A DNA stretch of 64,000 bases, from contig CP075366.1 in the NCBI GenBank assembly GCA_019454145.1, positions 413,564-477,563 of the forward strand, in the 5' to 3' direction. The position numbers and the translations under genes are program-made. The notes under the pieces are model-generated. The model was given only the letters and a program-made list of their open reading frames with translations, did no database searches and was not told the origin of the DNA. The stretch's first letter is position 1; every line of letters starts with the position of its first letter. Of the stretch, positions 24,866-33,636 are shown piece after piece. Source of the stretch: Fimbriimonadaceae bacterium (lineage in GTDB: Bacteria; Armatimonadota; Fimbriimonadia; Fimbriimonadales; Fimbriimonadaceae).

Positions 24866-26188
24866 GTGAGGTTGCATTTGAAGGGAGGTTCTCAAAGTTC
24901 GGGTAGTAGTCAGCATCCCCCTAGTGTGGATGCAATCGCCCGAGGATTGACTACTAACGCGGAAGAACACCCCTACGCAATCAAAGCGGCGAGAGAAGCA
25001 GTAGCGACGGGCGAGCAATGGCAAACAACCGCATCGGAGCGGTTTGCTCACTATGCTAATGGAACGATCAAACCCCTGATCAACATGAGTGGGGTAATCC
25101 TCCACACGGGTCTTGGTCGAGCACGACTCGCGGATGAAGCGGTTTATGCGATAACCGAAGTCGCAGATAGTCATGCTTCTGTTGAGTTTGATTTAGATTC
25201 TGGCTCAAGAGGTGATCGCCAGGAACACGTTCGCTGGCTTTTGCAGGAACTCACCGGAGCAGAAGATGCCGTGGTCGTCAATAATTGCGCGGCGGCAGTG
25301 ATGCTCGCTCTCTCCGCACAAGGGCGAGGGCAGGTAGTGCTTTTGAGTCGGGGGCAGGTGGTTGAGATTGGCGGGCAGTTCCGAATGCCGGACATCATCG
25401 AACTCAGCGGGTGCTTTTTGGTTGAGGTCGGATGCACGAACAAAACTCATCTTTCTGATTTCGCCAGCCAGATGGATGCCGAAACCGGCGTGATTCTGCG
25501 ATGCCACCAAAGTAATTTCGCCCAAGTGGGATTTGTAAGCCAGCCTCATCCGCGCGAACTAGCTGAACTCGCTCATAGCCAAGGTTGGCTGATGATCGAT
25601 GATTTAGGAAGCGGGTGCTTGGTAGATACCACCCAGTACGGACTAAGCAAGGAGCGTACGGTTCGAGAAGCAATAGCCGACGGCGCCGATATTGCTATGT
25701 TCAGCGGCGACAAACTTCTGGGTGGCACCCAGGCGGGAATCATCGTTGGCAAATCAGCGGTGATGGCCGCTCTCAAAACTCATCCGATGGCTCGAGCGAT
25801 GCGGATTGATAAACTTTCATTGGCTGGCCTTGAAGCAACTCTACGCATGTATTTTGAGAATCGAGCTGAAGATATTCCGGTTTGGCGAGACTGCGCAAAG
25901 AGCTTGACTGAGGTCAAACAGGATTGCTTCAAATTAAAGAAAGCGTGGGGAACCGGAATTATCGAGACCAGTACTACAGAATTGGGTGGCGGCTCGTTCC
26001 CTGGAGATGGTGTCAAGACTTGGCGGTTTGGTTTAGGCACAGATCATTCAAACTTAATGAAGAACCTCCGCCAATCTGGAGTGATTGGTAGAACTGAATC
26101 TGGCCAGATTTGGCTAGACCCAAGAACGGCAACTCCTGACGAAGTTAAGGAGACCTGCGGAGTATTAAAAGGATTGAGAAATGTTTGA
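24866..26188 (+). CDS. selA: L-seryl-tRNA(Sec) selenium transferase
   Basis: SelA is a PLP enzyme that converts seryl-tRNA(Sec) to selenocysteyl-tRNA(Sec). The sequence follows bacterial SelA closely: a short N-terminal tRNA-binding segment, then PLINMSGVILHTGLGRARL, VEFDLDSGSRGDRQEHV, ELTGAEDAVVVNNCAAAV, SRGQVVEIGGQFRMPDII and the PLP lysine K283 in MFSGDKLLGGTQAGIIVG. Length 440 is near the usual 460. The start is GTG at 24866 with CCGCAGG a few nt before it. SelB, SelD and tRNA(Sec) are not in the window, so use for selenocysteine is not proven here. SelA-like amino-acid lyases are the alternative. Two unknown genes follow with eight-nt overlaps. Confidence 0.85.
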   Translation: MRLHLKGGSQSSGSSQHPPSVDAIARGLTTNAEEHPYAIKAAREAVATGEQWQTTASERFAHYANGTIKPLINMSGVILHTGLGRARLADEAVYAITEVADSHASVEFDLDSGSRGDRQEHVRWLLQELTGAEDAVVVNNCAAAVMLALSAQGRGQVVLLSRGQVVEIGGQFRMPDIIELSGCFLVEVGCTNKTHLSDFASQMDAETGVILRCHQSNFAQVGFVSQPHPRELAELAHSQGWLMIDDLGSGCLVDTTQYGLSKERTVREAIADGADIAMFSGDKLLGGTQAGIIVGKSAVMAALKTHPMARAMRIDKLSLAGLEATLRMYFENRAEDIPVWRDCAKSLTEVKQDCFKLKKAWGTGIIETSTTELGGGSFPGDGVKTWRFGLGTDHSNLMKNLRQSGVIGRTESGQIWLDPRTATPDEVKETCGVLKGLRNV

Positions 26189-26639
26189 CATCAAAGGCGC
26201 AGAAGTAGAGCGAGAAAAAACGCTCGGTTCCGATCACCCTGCATGGACACGGTATGTGCGAATCAGGGACATGGTTCTGGCTATGGGGCCGATAATGGGG
26301 ATGTCACCGGAGGATAAAACTGGCTGGAACACCTTCGTTTTAGTGATGGAAGGCTTTCCGCCCGATCCAGAACCCGCTAACTTGGACATTGAACAGGAGG
26401 CAAAGGTGTTCTTAAGGTCATGGCTTGGAAAAGGGCAAGAAACCTTGCTGGACGTCCATGAAGCGGTTTTGCTTTACGACGATTTGCTCATTCAAGACAA
26501 GTTAGAACCGCACGAAATTTTAGACCGCATGGGCAAGCACGAAGAGCTTCCGTTTTCGGATGAAATCATGGCGGCGTTGTTAGAAGTCGTCCCGCAAAAG
26601 GAACCTGAGATCGAAATCCCCGAGATGCCAGATGTTTAA
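26181..26639 (+). CDS. Uncharacterised protein, first of a tandem paralog pair behind selA
   Basis: This is a 152-residue cytoplasmic protein, acidic and probably helical, with no known motif. It starts inside the selA stop region, with an eight-nt overlap (ATGTTTGA at 26181-26188), so it must be co-translated with selA. It resembles the next gene along a region of about 90 residues: RYVRIRDMVLAMGPIMGMSP here against RLVRIQTMVVTIGDELGITT there, followed by PPDPEPA against PSDPDL and similar helical tails. No function can be assigned. A proline/glutamate-rich tail (EPEIEIPEMP) is specific to this copy. Its operon position suggests a role linked to selA or simply shared expression. Confidence 0.72.
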   Translation: MFDIKGAEVEREKTLGSDHPAWTRYVRIRDMVLAMGPIMGMSPEDKTGWNTFVLVMEGFPPDPEPANLDIEQEAKVFLRSWLGKGQETLLDVHEAVLLYDDLLIQDKLEPHEILDRMGKHEELPFSDEIMAALLEVVPQKEPEIEIPEMPDV

Positions 26640-27042
26640 TCAGTTAGAGCTTAGCCGTCGATGCAATGCTTTTACAGACCGCCTAAAGTCAAGCCACGGA
26701 GACCGGTTAGTGCGAATTCAAACAATGGTCGTTACGATAGGGGATGAGCTAGGAATTACAACAAACGATTTGACGTTGTGGCGTTTATTAGTGATCAAAC
26801 AATTGGGTGTTGATATGATGCCTTCTGATCCTGACTTGAAACAGTACTCGAATGCGTACGACGAAGAGTTTCAGATGGCTTTTAGGATAAGTGAGTTGTG
26901 GAACTCGGCTTGGGAGCGAGATGAATCCGATCTCGTTCAAGCTGTTCGCGCTGAGCTTGGTTCGACAATTGAAGAAAAGTACTTCATGGCATTTGAGCGT
27001 GCCGCGAGCAAAATTCACCCTCTCAGAACCACTGAATCCTAA
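26632..27042 (+). CDS. Uncharacterised protein, second of the tandem paralog pair
   Basis: The 136-residue protein starts at ATG 26632, again overlapping the preceding stop by eight nt (ATGTTTAA at 26632-26639). It is a diverged paralog of the previous gene product: shared core RLVRIQTMVVTIGDELGITT, then LWRLLVIKQLGVDMMPSDPD and a helical tail. It is more basic and lacks the proline/glutamate-rich C-terminus. The product looks cytoplasmic and helical. No family recognised. The base composition is more A+T rich than selA. After it come 72 nt containing nothing recognisable before a small unrelated gene. Confidence 0.68.
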   Translation: MFNQLELSRRCNAFTDRLKSSHGDRLVRIQTMVVTIGDELGITTNDLTLWRLLVIKQLGVDMMPSDPDLKQYSNAYDEEFQMAFRISELWNSAWERDESDLVQAVRAELGSTIEEKYFMAFERAASKIHPLRTTES

Positions 27043-27114
27043 AGTTAAAGCCCGCTTGCGTTAAGTCTTCATAAATCGCTTGCCGAACCGTAATTTCATG
27101 GCGTCCAAATAACT

Positions 27115-27363
27115 ATGAAGATTTTTGAGCCGGATACCTACCTTGATGTCATGACCCCGCTCGGGCGGGGAAATGTATGGCTGGTTAAGGATTTCGGATT
27201 AGAAATGGACACGTATTACTCGGTCATTATTCGTGAGGGCGATCACACGGGCCAAATTTTTGATTTTTCAAACAGTGATATTCGGGTTTCGCCTAACTAT
27301 TCGCTTCACCGAGGAAAGTGGGGCGAACTTTCCGAGAAAATAAAAAAGAATTCGTCAACTTAG
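27115..27363 (+). CDS. Small uncharacterised protein
   Basis: The 82-residue product begins MKIFEPDTYLDVMTPLGRGN and contains mixed beta strands (YYSVIIREGDHTG; QIFDFSNSDIRV) ending in a basic tail (KIKKNSST). No motif or membrane segment. It is the last gene of the selA-side cluster on the plus strand and shares a four-nt stop overlap with the convergent flavoprotein gene (27360-27363). The overlap and tidy composition suggest a real gene. Function unknown. A ribosome binding site is not evident. Confidence 0.6.
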   Translation: MKIFEPDTYLDVMTPLGRGNVWLVKDFGLEMDTYYSVIIREGDHTGQIFDFSNSDIRVSPNYSLHRGKWGELSEKIKKNSST

Positions 27364-28598
27364 TCGTGAGCGGCGGTTTCTCCGGCTACGAACCCGGTTG
27401 ACCATGCGGCTTGCAGATTGTAGCCACCAACTGGGCCAGCAATGTCGAGAACTTCGCCCGCGAGGTAAAGCCCCTTGACGACTTTTGAACGCATTGTTTG
27501 CGGATCAACCTCGTCAAGGCTAATTCCACCAGCAACCACCTCTCCTTTATCAAAGAGCACTTCAATTACTTCACCAATCTCCCAACCTTTTAAAGTTTGA
27601 ACTAAGAGATTGATTTGCTTTTTGCTGACATATTGGTTTTTAGTGTCGAGACTGATATCAACCGAATCAAGTAACACAGGAACGATAGCACTCGGGATTT
27701 CGTGGTCGAGGAAATGTCGGAAAAGACGGTTTGGGTTTGATGATTTGAATTTATTTGCAGACTCAAGCAGTTGATCGAAGTTTTGTTTAGGAAAGAAATC
27801 GACTTCAAGCGTGTGACGGCCTTCTTGCCATCGTTCAGCGATCTCTCGCGTGATGCCAAGCACCGTAGGGCCAGAAACTCCCCGGTGAGTAAACAATAAA
27901 TCGTTTTGCCAACGGGCGATCTCTTTGCCATTCAGCTTGGCTTTGAGAATAATATTGCGTAGCGCGAGCCCGGCCTTCATTCGTTCGCCTTTCACAAGTA
28001 ACTCAACTGGAGCGAGTGCGGCGGTAATTGGAACAATTGTGTGCCCCAAGTTCTTTGCCCACACATAGCCATCCCCAGTCGTTCCAGATTTGGGATAAGA
28101 AGAACCGCCCGCACAGAGGATGACTTTATCGGTCGGGATCATCTCACCGCCGACTTTGACACCTTGAATACGTCCACCAGGCGCGACAATGTCTTCGACC
28201 GGAGAGTTGTATTTGATATGCACGTTGGCCTCTCGCAGATACGCCTGCAAGATTGCAACTACGTCTTTTGCGGTTTGATCAACAGGGAAGATTCGCCCAT
28301 CATCTCGGGTGTAAACCCGAAGCCCGCGATCTGTGAGCATATCAATGATGTCTTCGTTCGTAAACCGGTAGCAACTTGGGCGGATGAAGTTCGCTTCGTT
28401 TTTTCGGAACGCGCTCAAAACATGGTTGATTGACCCGGCGTGGGTGATGTTGCATTTGCCCCCGCCAGAAATTAAGATTTTCGTACCTATACGGTCAGTT
28501 TTTTCGATCAGGAGAACGGTTGCTCCTTCGCTTGCCGCTTTCCAAGCGGCGATGATTCCGGCTGCCCCGGCTCCAATAACGATAATGGGGCGACTCAT
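27360..28598 (-). CDS. HI0933/YhiN-family FAD-dependent flavoprotein
   Basis: An NAD(P)/FAD-dependent oxidoreductase of the HI0933 family, whose substrate is not established. The Rossmann FAD-binding motif is IVIGAGAAGIIAAWKAA at the N-terminus. Next are the family-specific GTKILISGGGKCNITHAG, RVYTRDDGRIFPVDQTAKDV and VILCAGGSSYPKSGTTGDGY, and the C-terminal GPVGGYNLQAAWSTGFVAGE closes the flavin pocket. Length 412 is typical. It starts divergently from the potassium uptake genes. Confidence 0.93.
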   Translation of the reverse strand: MSRPIIVIGAGAAGIIAAWKAASEGATVLLIEKTDRIGTKILISGGGKCNITHAGSINHVLSAFRKNEANFIRPSCYRFTNEDIIDMLTDRGLRVYTRDDGRIFPVDQTAKDVVAILQAYLREANVHIKYNSPVEDIVAPGGRIQGVKVGGEMIPTDKVILCAGGSSYPKSGTTGDGYVWAKNLGHTIVPITAALAPVELLVKGERMKAGLALRNIILKAKLNGKEIARWQNDLLFTHRGVSGPTVLGITREIAERWQEGRHTLEVDFFPKQNFDQLLESANKFKSSNPNRLFRHFLDHEIPSAIVPVLLDSVDISLDTKNQYVSKKQINLLVQTLKGWEIGEVIEVLFDKGEVVAGGISLDEVDPQTMRSKVVKGLYLAGEVLDIAGPVGGYNLQAAWSTGFVAGETAAHD

Positions 28599-28677
28599 GC
28601 GCCAACGATGGTACCTGTGGATTTGAATCCAGAAACTGCTTGGTCAGGTACTGTAAGTTGGAATTGAGAATTCATTT

Positions 28678-29361
28678 ATGCGTGGAATTGGTCAGAAAAA
28701 GTCGGAACTAGATCAGGAGTTCGCGGTCATTGGACTTGGTAGGTTCGGCACCAGCGTAGCAAAAACATTGGTCGAATCTGGTCACACAGTTCTTGGGATT
28801 GATAGCGATGTTTCTCTTGTTCAGCGTTACTCTCACATGATCACGCAAACGGTGGCGTTGGATTCTACGGACGAAGAGGCTCTCAAAGAAATAGATATTC
28901 AGAGCTACGACACGGTCATTGTCGCGATTGGAACAAACTTCGAGGCGAACCTCATGACCACAGTTGCTCTCAAATCGCTTGGTATCAAGACTGTCGTCTG
29001 CAAAGCTACTACGGAAATTCAACGCAACATTCTTAAACGAGTAGGCGCCGACAGAATCGTGTTACCTGAATTCGAAGCAGGTGAGCGCTTGGCAATGATG
29101 ATCACTTCACCCACGGTTGTCTCGCAGATGGTTTTGTGTCCGGGGACAAGGATCAGCGAAGTGCTTGTGCCCAAGGCATTTGTTGATAAAAATCTGGATG
29201 ATGCTGACATTCCTGGACGATTTAATTTGAGCGTTGTTGCAATTCAGCGCGGCACAACCGTGATGCCGAATCCAAAAAAGTCGACAATACTTCGGGCGGG
29301 CGATATGTTAGTAGTGATCGGCCCTCACGACGCGGTGCAAAAACTCAGTGCCCACGTCTGA
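28678..29361 (+). CDS. Potassium uptake regulatory subunit (KtrA/TrkA family, RCK domain)
   Basis: KtrA-type proteins form a cytoplasmic gating ring under the KtrB channel and bind nucleotides or c-di-AMP. The RCK_N domain starts with FAVIGLGRFGTSVAKTLVES, a Rossmann GxGxxG, and includes VALDSTDEEALKEI and the acidic, nucleotide-binding region. The C-terminal RCK_C domain is recognised by LNLSVVAIQRGT-type spacing and AGDMLVVIGPHDAVQKL. One pair of RCK domains (227 aa) makes this the short KtrA form rather than the double-length TrkA. It is followed by the KtrB-like permease, probably translationally linked. Confidence 0.92.
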   Translation: MRGIGQKKSELDQEFAVIGLGRFGTSVAKTLVESGHTVLGIDSDVSLVQRYSHMITQTVALDSTDEEALKEIDIQSYDTVIVAIGTNFEANLMTTVALKSLGIKTVVCKATTEIQRNILKRVGADRIVLPEFEAGERLAMMITSPTVVSQMVLCPGTRISEVLVPKAFVDKNLDDADIPGRFNLSVVAIQRGTTVMPNPKKSTILRAGDMLVVIGPHDAVQKLSAHV

Positions 29362-29365
29362 TCCG

Positions 29366-30706
29366 ATGCGCAAGCGCAGACATATTCCTGCCGCTGTCCG
29401 ACTAATTGTAGGTTTGTTGGTCTTCGTACTTGTCGGAGCTTTTCTATTGAGCTTGCCTGTTTCCAGCATGGGCACACCGCTCACGTTGCAACAATCGCTC
29501 TTCACATCGGTGTCGGCATTAGCAGTTACCGGGCTGAGCACAATCACCCCCGCGATCGACCTTTCGCCAACTGGCAAAGTCGTGCTGATGGCACTCATCC
29601 AATTTGGTGGAATCGGATACATGGTTTTGGCGATTCTAGTATTTCGAATGCTGGGCCGAAGTATTTCGCTCACCGAGCGAATGGCGCTCCAAGATTCCCT
29701 CGGATTGATCAACTTGCAAGGAATTGTCCAACTGTCCATCCGCGTGTTTTTTACCGTTCTAGCAATTGAATTCGTTGGAGCAGTTTGCTTGTTTATCAAT
29801 TGGAGCAATGTCGGCCCGATTGCGCACCGCGACCCAGGCTATATCGCTTTTTATGCGATATTCCACTCGGTGAGCTCGTTTTGTAACGCTGGTTTCGACT
29901 TATTCAACGGCAAGTACCAGTTTCCGCTTGACGGAGGCACGATGGCGATTATGTCGTCGCTTATTATCATTGGTGGGCTTGGAATCCCTGTACTGTTCGA
30001 CGTGATGACTTACCACACCAGAAAGAAACTTTCCCTTCACACTCGGCTAACCGCAATGGCGTTTATTGGGTTGATTCTTTGGGGCGGAATTGCAATTTGG
30101 TTGAGCGAATCCGTGCCGGGTGGAAAGTTGGAAGGCCTACATTTCGGCCGTCAGGCGAGTTTGGCGATGTTCCAATCGGTGAGTTGCCGCACTGCAGGAT
30201 TTTCTGCTTTGGGCGGACTTGATGGCTGTAATCCGGCTACTCAGTTGTTGATGATCACCCTGATGTTTATCGGTTGCGCCCCGGCAAGTATGGGCGGCGG
30301 GATTACCACGGGAACATTCATCGTTATGCTGCTAGCAATGGTGGCTTACATTCGCCGTCAGTCAACGCCGATTGTTTACGGGCGGGCTATCCCTGGCGAG
30401 ATGGTGCGTAAGGCGGCGGCAGTCCTCACTATCTCACTGTTTGTAGTCATCACATCGTCTTGGTTGATCATGATGAGCCATCCCGAGTGGTCAATGGGTG
30501 AGTCGGTGTTTGAAGTCGTTTCCGCATTTGCAACTTGCGGCCTTACGCTAAGCAAAACTGGCGAACTCAACGACTTTGGTCAAGGTGTGATCATGTTCAT
30601 GATGTTCTGGGGACGGTTAGGTGCCCTCACAATCCTGTTTGCTTTCACCCGGCCCAAGTCTGGACGCCGCGTTTCTTACCCAGAAGAGAAGATTCTTCTG
30701 GGTTAA
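29366..30706 (+). CDS. Potassium uptake permease (KtrB/TrkH family)
   Basis: This is the ion-conducting subunit of the Ktr/Trk system. It has four membrane-pore-membrane units with selectivity-loop signatures of the family: TSVSALAVTGLST, SVSSFCNAGFDLF, SVSCRTAGFSAL and VVSAFATCGLTLS, plus the large hydrophobic helices in between. The length (about 446 aa) and neighbouring RCK protein gene support a KtrAB-type system. I use ATG at 29366. A GTG at 29348 in the same frame would overlap ktrA by 14 nt. It ends with a four-nt overlap with a convergent membrane protein gene. Confidence 0.93.
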   Translation: MRKRRHIPAAVRLIVGLLVFVLVGAFLLSLPVSSMGTPLTLQQSLFTSVSALAVTGLSTITPAIDLSPTGKVVLMALIQFGGIGYMVLAILVFRMLGRSISLTERMALQDSLGLINLQGIVQLSIRVFFTVLAIEFVGAVCLFINWSNVGPIAHRDPGYIAFYAIFHSVSSFCNAGFDLFNGKYQFPLDGGTMAIMSSLIIIGGLGIPVLFDVMTYHTRKKLSLHTRLTAMAFIGLILWGGIAIWLSESVPGGKLEGLHFGRQASLAMFQSVSCRTAGFSALGGLDGCNPATQLLMITLMFIGCAPASMGGGITTGTFIVMLLAMVAYIRRQSTPIVYGRAIPGEMVRKAAAVLTISLFVVITSSWLIMMSHPEWSMGESVFEVVSAFATCGLTLSKTGELNDFGQGVIMFMMFWGRLGALTILFAFTRPKSGRRVSYPEEKILLG

Positions 30707-31206
30707 AGCTCGTATGTTGTTTTCTTAGCGACAGCAACCGTGCCGCCATCGTTTTTGCGCTGAAGCAGCAATTCGAGCAGATCGTACAATTTCGTGACGC
30801 TTGGCATCAGAACCAAGAAGACCACAGCGGCGAGAGCAGCGATTCCGAAAGCGTAGACCCACCAGACTTTGAAAAATAGCCAAGCGATCACTCCGGTAAT
30901 CGCAGGAATTTCAAAAATCGCTCCGGTTGTGATGATTTTCGATTTGCTGAGATTGGAATCGAGGTCTTTGTGATCAGCAAGACTATCCTGCAGTGGTTTT
31001 ATGCCGAACGCATATCCGATTCCGGCGAACAAAATCGCAACTCCAAGCGCGAATAATGGCAGAACCATTGAATCAGAGGCGGAAGGAATATTTTTCTCGA
31101 CCAGAGGGGCAACAATTCCGAGAGCAACCATCGGGATGAGGAACCAAATCACCGTGAGTTGTAGAGCTTTTCGCTGAGGAGCATAGGGGGAATTCGGAGT
31201 TGCCAT
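30703..31206 (-). CDS. Polytopic membrane protein of unknown function
   Basis: The 167-residue protein has four predicted membrane helices, at about residues 16-36, 47-67, 95-113 and 116-136. It begins with a proline-rich cytoplasmic stretch (ATPNSPYAPQRKA) and ends with a basic tail (KTTYEL). I do not recognise a family. It lies seven nt after the stop of the AlkZ-like gene on the same strand, so it is likely the last gene of that transcript. Its stop overlaps the KtrB stop by four nt. Function unknown. Confidence 0.7.
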   Translation of the reverse strand: MATPNSPYAPQRKALQLTVIWFLIPMVALGIVAPLVEKNIPSASDSMVLPLFALGVAILFAGIGYAFGIKPLQDSLADHKDLDSNLSKSKIITTGAIFEIPAITGVIAWLFFKVWWVYAFGIAALAAVVFLVLMPSVTKLYDLLELLLQRKNDGGTVAVAKKTTYEL

Positions 31207-31213
31207 GGCTGTT

Positions 31214-32407
31214 CTATTGGATCGGTTTTCCGTCGCTCAGTAATTGTATTCTGCCCTGACGGGATTTTGGGGAATCCAGACTAAAAGATCGGAAATCCCT
31301 TAACTCTTCTTTAATACGGTTTTGGGCTTTGACTATTGCCGCTTCGATAAGTTTTGCATCACCTGCCCACGCTTTGTATACTATTTTTTCTTGGTCTGGA
31401 TCGTAGAGCCAGTAGCCGATAAGACGTCCCCGATCAGTGATCATGTGGCAGGTGGGATCGCCAAACCCTTTGGTATCGCCAAGTGTGACCCCATCGAAAC
31501 TCTTAGAATGATCCGATTCATCCACAATGTCGTACAGGCACTTTGCGAGCAAGACGAGATTATCGAGGCTAGCAAGAATTTGAATATCTGGCTCGGACGG
31601 GATTTTGAACGTTGCAAACTCATCGGCATCTTCCGGATTTGCGTAGTAAAGATCGTCAACGGCAACCAGGCCAGCGTTGTCAAAGGCTACTTTCGATTTT
31701 CCAGCGGGAAGGGCAGTGAACCACCGGAATTCATCGATTGTTGCTGGCCCGATCCATTGGAAGAATTGGTGCGCTATTTCCGCATGGAGTTCTTCCGGTG
31801 TTGGCATGGCACCTTTTAGTGGATTATCTTGCCAAAGAGTGTAGATGTACTTTTCTTGATCTAGCCGTCCGTTAGTTGGGATTCGCCGAATTTGCCCAGT
31901 TGTTTGCAGTCGGCCGATCACTCCCGGAAGGTCAGTTGAGATGCCACGCTTTTTGCCTTCATCTCCAAACGAACGAACTTGGTCACCTAACTCTTTTTTG
32001 ATTTCGTTTGTCCGGAAGTTGCCTTTAGAGAGCACTTTGAGAGTGGGTTCCGCAAGAGCTTCTAATTCTTCTTTGGTGATTCCCAATGCTCGCTCGGGCG
32101 ATGTTGGCGCAAAAACGTCGTTAGCTTGAGAAAAGCGAAGCGCAAGGGCGAAATCTGAAGCAGGAACAATGTAAGTGCAACCACGCACGGCAGGGAGTTC
32201 ATGGATTTTTAGGTTAGCGACGGCTTGGTCAATTTGCTCTCGGCTGAAGTTTGCCCGTGTAGCAAAGTGCTGGTAAGGTGCCGCTGAGCCAACTCCTCGA
32301 ACCCAACCTGTTTTTTCAAGGATTTCGGCAGGTGAAAGCTTTGCAAACGGCTGGCCGATCAACCCTTGTTTGTGCGCCCGATAAGCCCGTAACCTTGCCC
32401 TTTCCAT
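31214..32407 (-). CDS. Winged-helix DNA-binding domain protein (AlkZ/YcaQ-like, HTH_42)
   Basis: The protein matches the winged-helix family that includes the DNA glycosylase AlkZ and E. coli YcaQ. The N-terminal region (MERARLRAYRAHKQGLIGQP) is followed by a helical block with RGVGSAAPYQHFATRANFSR, a three-winged-helix core, and the family-typical motif region near ALPAGKSKVAFDNAGLV. The conserved C-terminal GRLIGYWLYDPDQEKIVYKA is also present. The catalytic QΦQ motif of true AlkZ is not clearly seen; the loop reads GSAAPYQ at residues 36-42. I therefore treat glycosylase activity as possible only. I chose ATG at 32407, one base after the upstream peptidase stop, over a TTG- or ATG-like codon at 32464. 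Confidence 0.78.
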   Translation of the reverse strand: MERARLRAYRAHKQGLIGQPFAKLSPAEILEKTGWVRGVGSAAPYQHFATRANFSREQIDQAVANLKIHELPAVRGCTYIVPASDFALALRFSQANDVFAPTSPERALGITKEELEALAEPTLKVLSKGNFRTNEIKKELGDQVRSFGDEGKKRGISTDLPGVIGRLQTTGQIRRIPTNGRLDQEKYIYTLWQDNPLKGAMPTPEELHAEIAHQFFQWIGPATIDEFRWFTALPAGKSKVAFDNAGLVAVDDLYYANPEDADEFATFKIPSEPDIQILASLDNLVLLAKCLYDIVDESDHSKSFDGVTLGDTKGFGDPTCHMITDRGRLIGYWLYDPDQEKIVYKAWAGDAKLIEAAIVKAQNRIKEELRDFRSFSLDSPKSRQGRIQLLSDGKPIQ

Positions 32408-32408
32408 A

Positions 32409-33530
32409 CTAAATCGCTTCCACTGGGATGCCGTATTCGGCTCCAACCGCAAAAATGTGGTCATCTACGTTAACCAAATCAACCGTGTGGGTTTTTGCCT
32501 CACCGACGGGAACTGCTTTTTCCCAGATTGGCGATGTTGTTTCGCGGTGATACACAACGTATTTTTGACCTGGAATCACATCCCATGTAAGCCGTGTCGC
32601 ATGATGATCGGCACGTTGCATTCTCACGTTTTTGGGCTGTGGGCCGGCCTGCGCTAGTGTTGCCATGACAGTGAGATTGGCTTGTGCAACTTGCGCCAGG
32701 TACTCGAAATCCATGTGTTCAACCAAGTCATGCGGTGTGTGCTGGTGGGTGTATTCCTCGTGGACTTCGATAAATCGCACCGCGTTGAATCCTGCATTGG
32801 CGAAAGGAGTATGGTCGCCGCCACGACCAAACCGATCGCGCCGAAAAACGAGTTTTGCCCTGAAATCTTGCATGGTTTGGCGAATGAAGAACTCAGCAAT
32901 ACGAGCGAGTTCACGCGATTGGTGATTTTCGGATTCCTCACTGAAAATGCGAATTCGCTTGTTATCCTTTTGACCTGCAAGGTTTCTTGAGGAACCAACT
33001 GTATCGTTGTTCAAAACCGCATCTATCTTCCAGTTTTCATCCGTAGCTCGCTTTGCCAAAGCAGTTGAACCTAATAGTCCTTGCTCTTCGCCGGAAAAGG
33101 CTACGAACACTAAGGTTTGCTCATGCTCAGTCGCACTGAGGATACGGGCAAGTTCTGCGACTACAGCGACGCCGGAAGCATCATCATTTGCTCCCGGAGC
33201 TGGGCCTTCTTCTGGTTTGACTTCTAAGTTCAGGCTATCAATATGTCCACCAATGATGATGCGGCGGTCAGTTTTGCCCGGCAATGTGGCGACCACTTGA
33301 TAGCTAGGCATATCTTCTGGAACTCGCCTTCCCCTTGGCAGCGTGTATTCCATGACTTCCACTTGCATTCGTGGTAAGGGTCGCAGTTGATCCGCCAGCC
33401 ATTCGCAAGCTGGTTTGATGTGTGCGGATAAAGAATTCCTAGTGGGATAAGAGGCCAGCTTCTCAACTGTATTTTTGAGATGTTTTGCGTCGGGAAGCTC
33501 GGGAGTAGCAACCACAAATTTTGAGTTCAT
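32409..33530 (-). CDS. M28 family zinc aminopeptidase/carboxypeptidase-like protein
   Basis: A dinuclear zinc peptidase of the M28 type. Metal ligands appear in order: His in IIIGGHIDSL, Asp in GANDDASGVAVV, Glu-Glu in FSGEEQGLLGS, Asp in LNNDTVGSS and His in THQHTPHD. No signal peptide is visible, so it may be cytoplasmic. The C-terminal 80 residues form a fibronectin-III-like beta domain (QRADHHATRLTWDVIPG). I chose ATG at 33530 over an in-frame TTG/ATG 18 nt upstream. It starts divergently from nhaA and runs into the AlkZ-like gene with one base between. Confidence 0.92.
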   Translation of the reverse strand: MNSKFVVATPELPDAKHLKNTVEKLASYPTRNSLSAHIKPACEWLADQLRPLPRMQVEVMEYTLPRGRRVPEDMPSYQVVATLPGKTDRRIIIGGHIDSLNLEVKPEEGPAPGANDDASGVAVVAELARILSATEHEQTLVFVAFSGEEQGLLGSTALAKRATDENWKIDAVLNNDTVGSSRNLAGQKDNKRIRIFSEESENHQSRELARIAEFFIRQTMQDFRAKLVFRRDRFGRGGDHTPFANAGFNAVRFIEVHEEYTHQHTPHDLVEHMDFEYLAQVAQANLTVMATLAQAGPQPKNVRMQRADHHATRLTWDVIPGQKYVVYHRETTSPIWEKAVPVGEAKTHTVDLVNVDDHIFAVGAEYGIPVEAI

Positions 33531-33636
33531 GCACCTAGCTTGACACATGGATCGGAAAATATCGCGGCTTATTGATTTACCGCCAAAGACCCTTTTGGGG
33601 CCAATGTATCAACTTAAGCCACCGGTAAGATGAATA

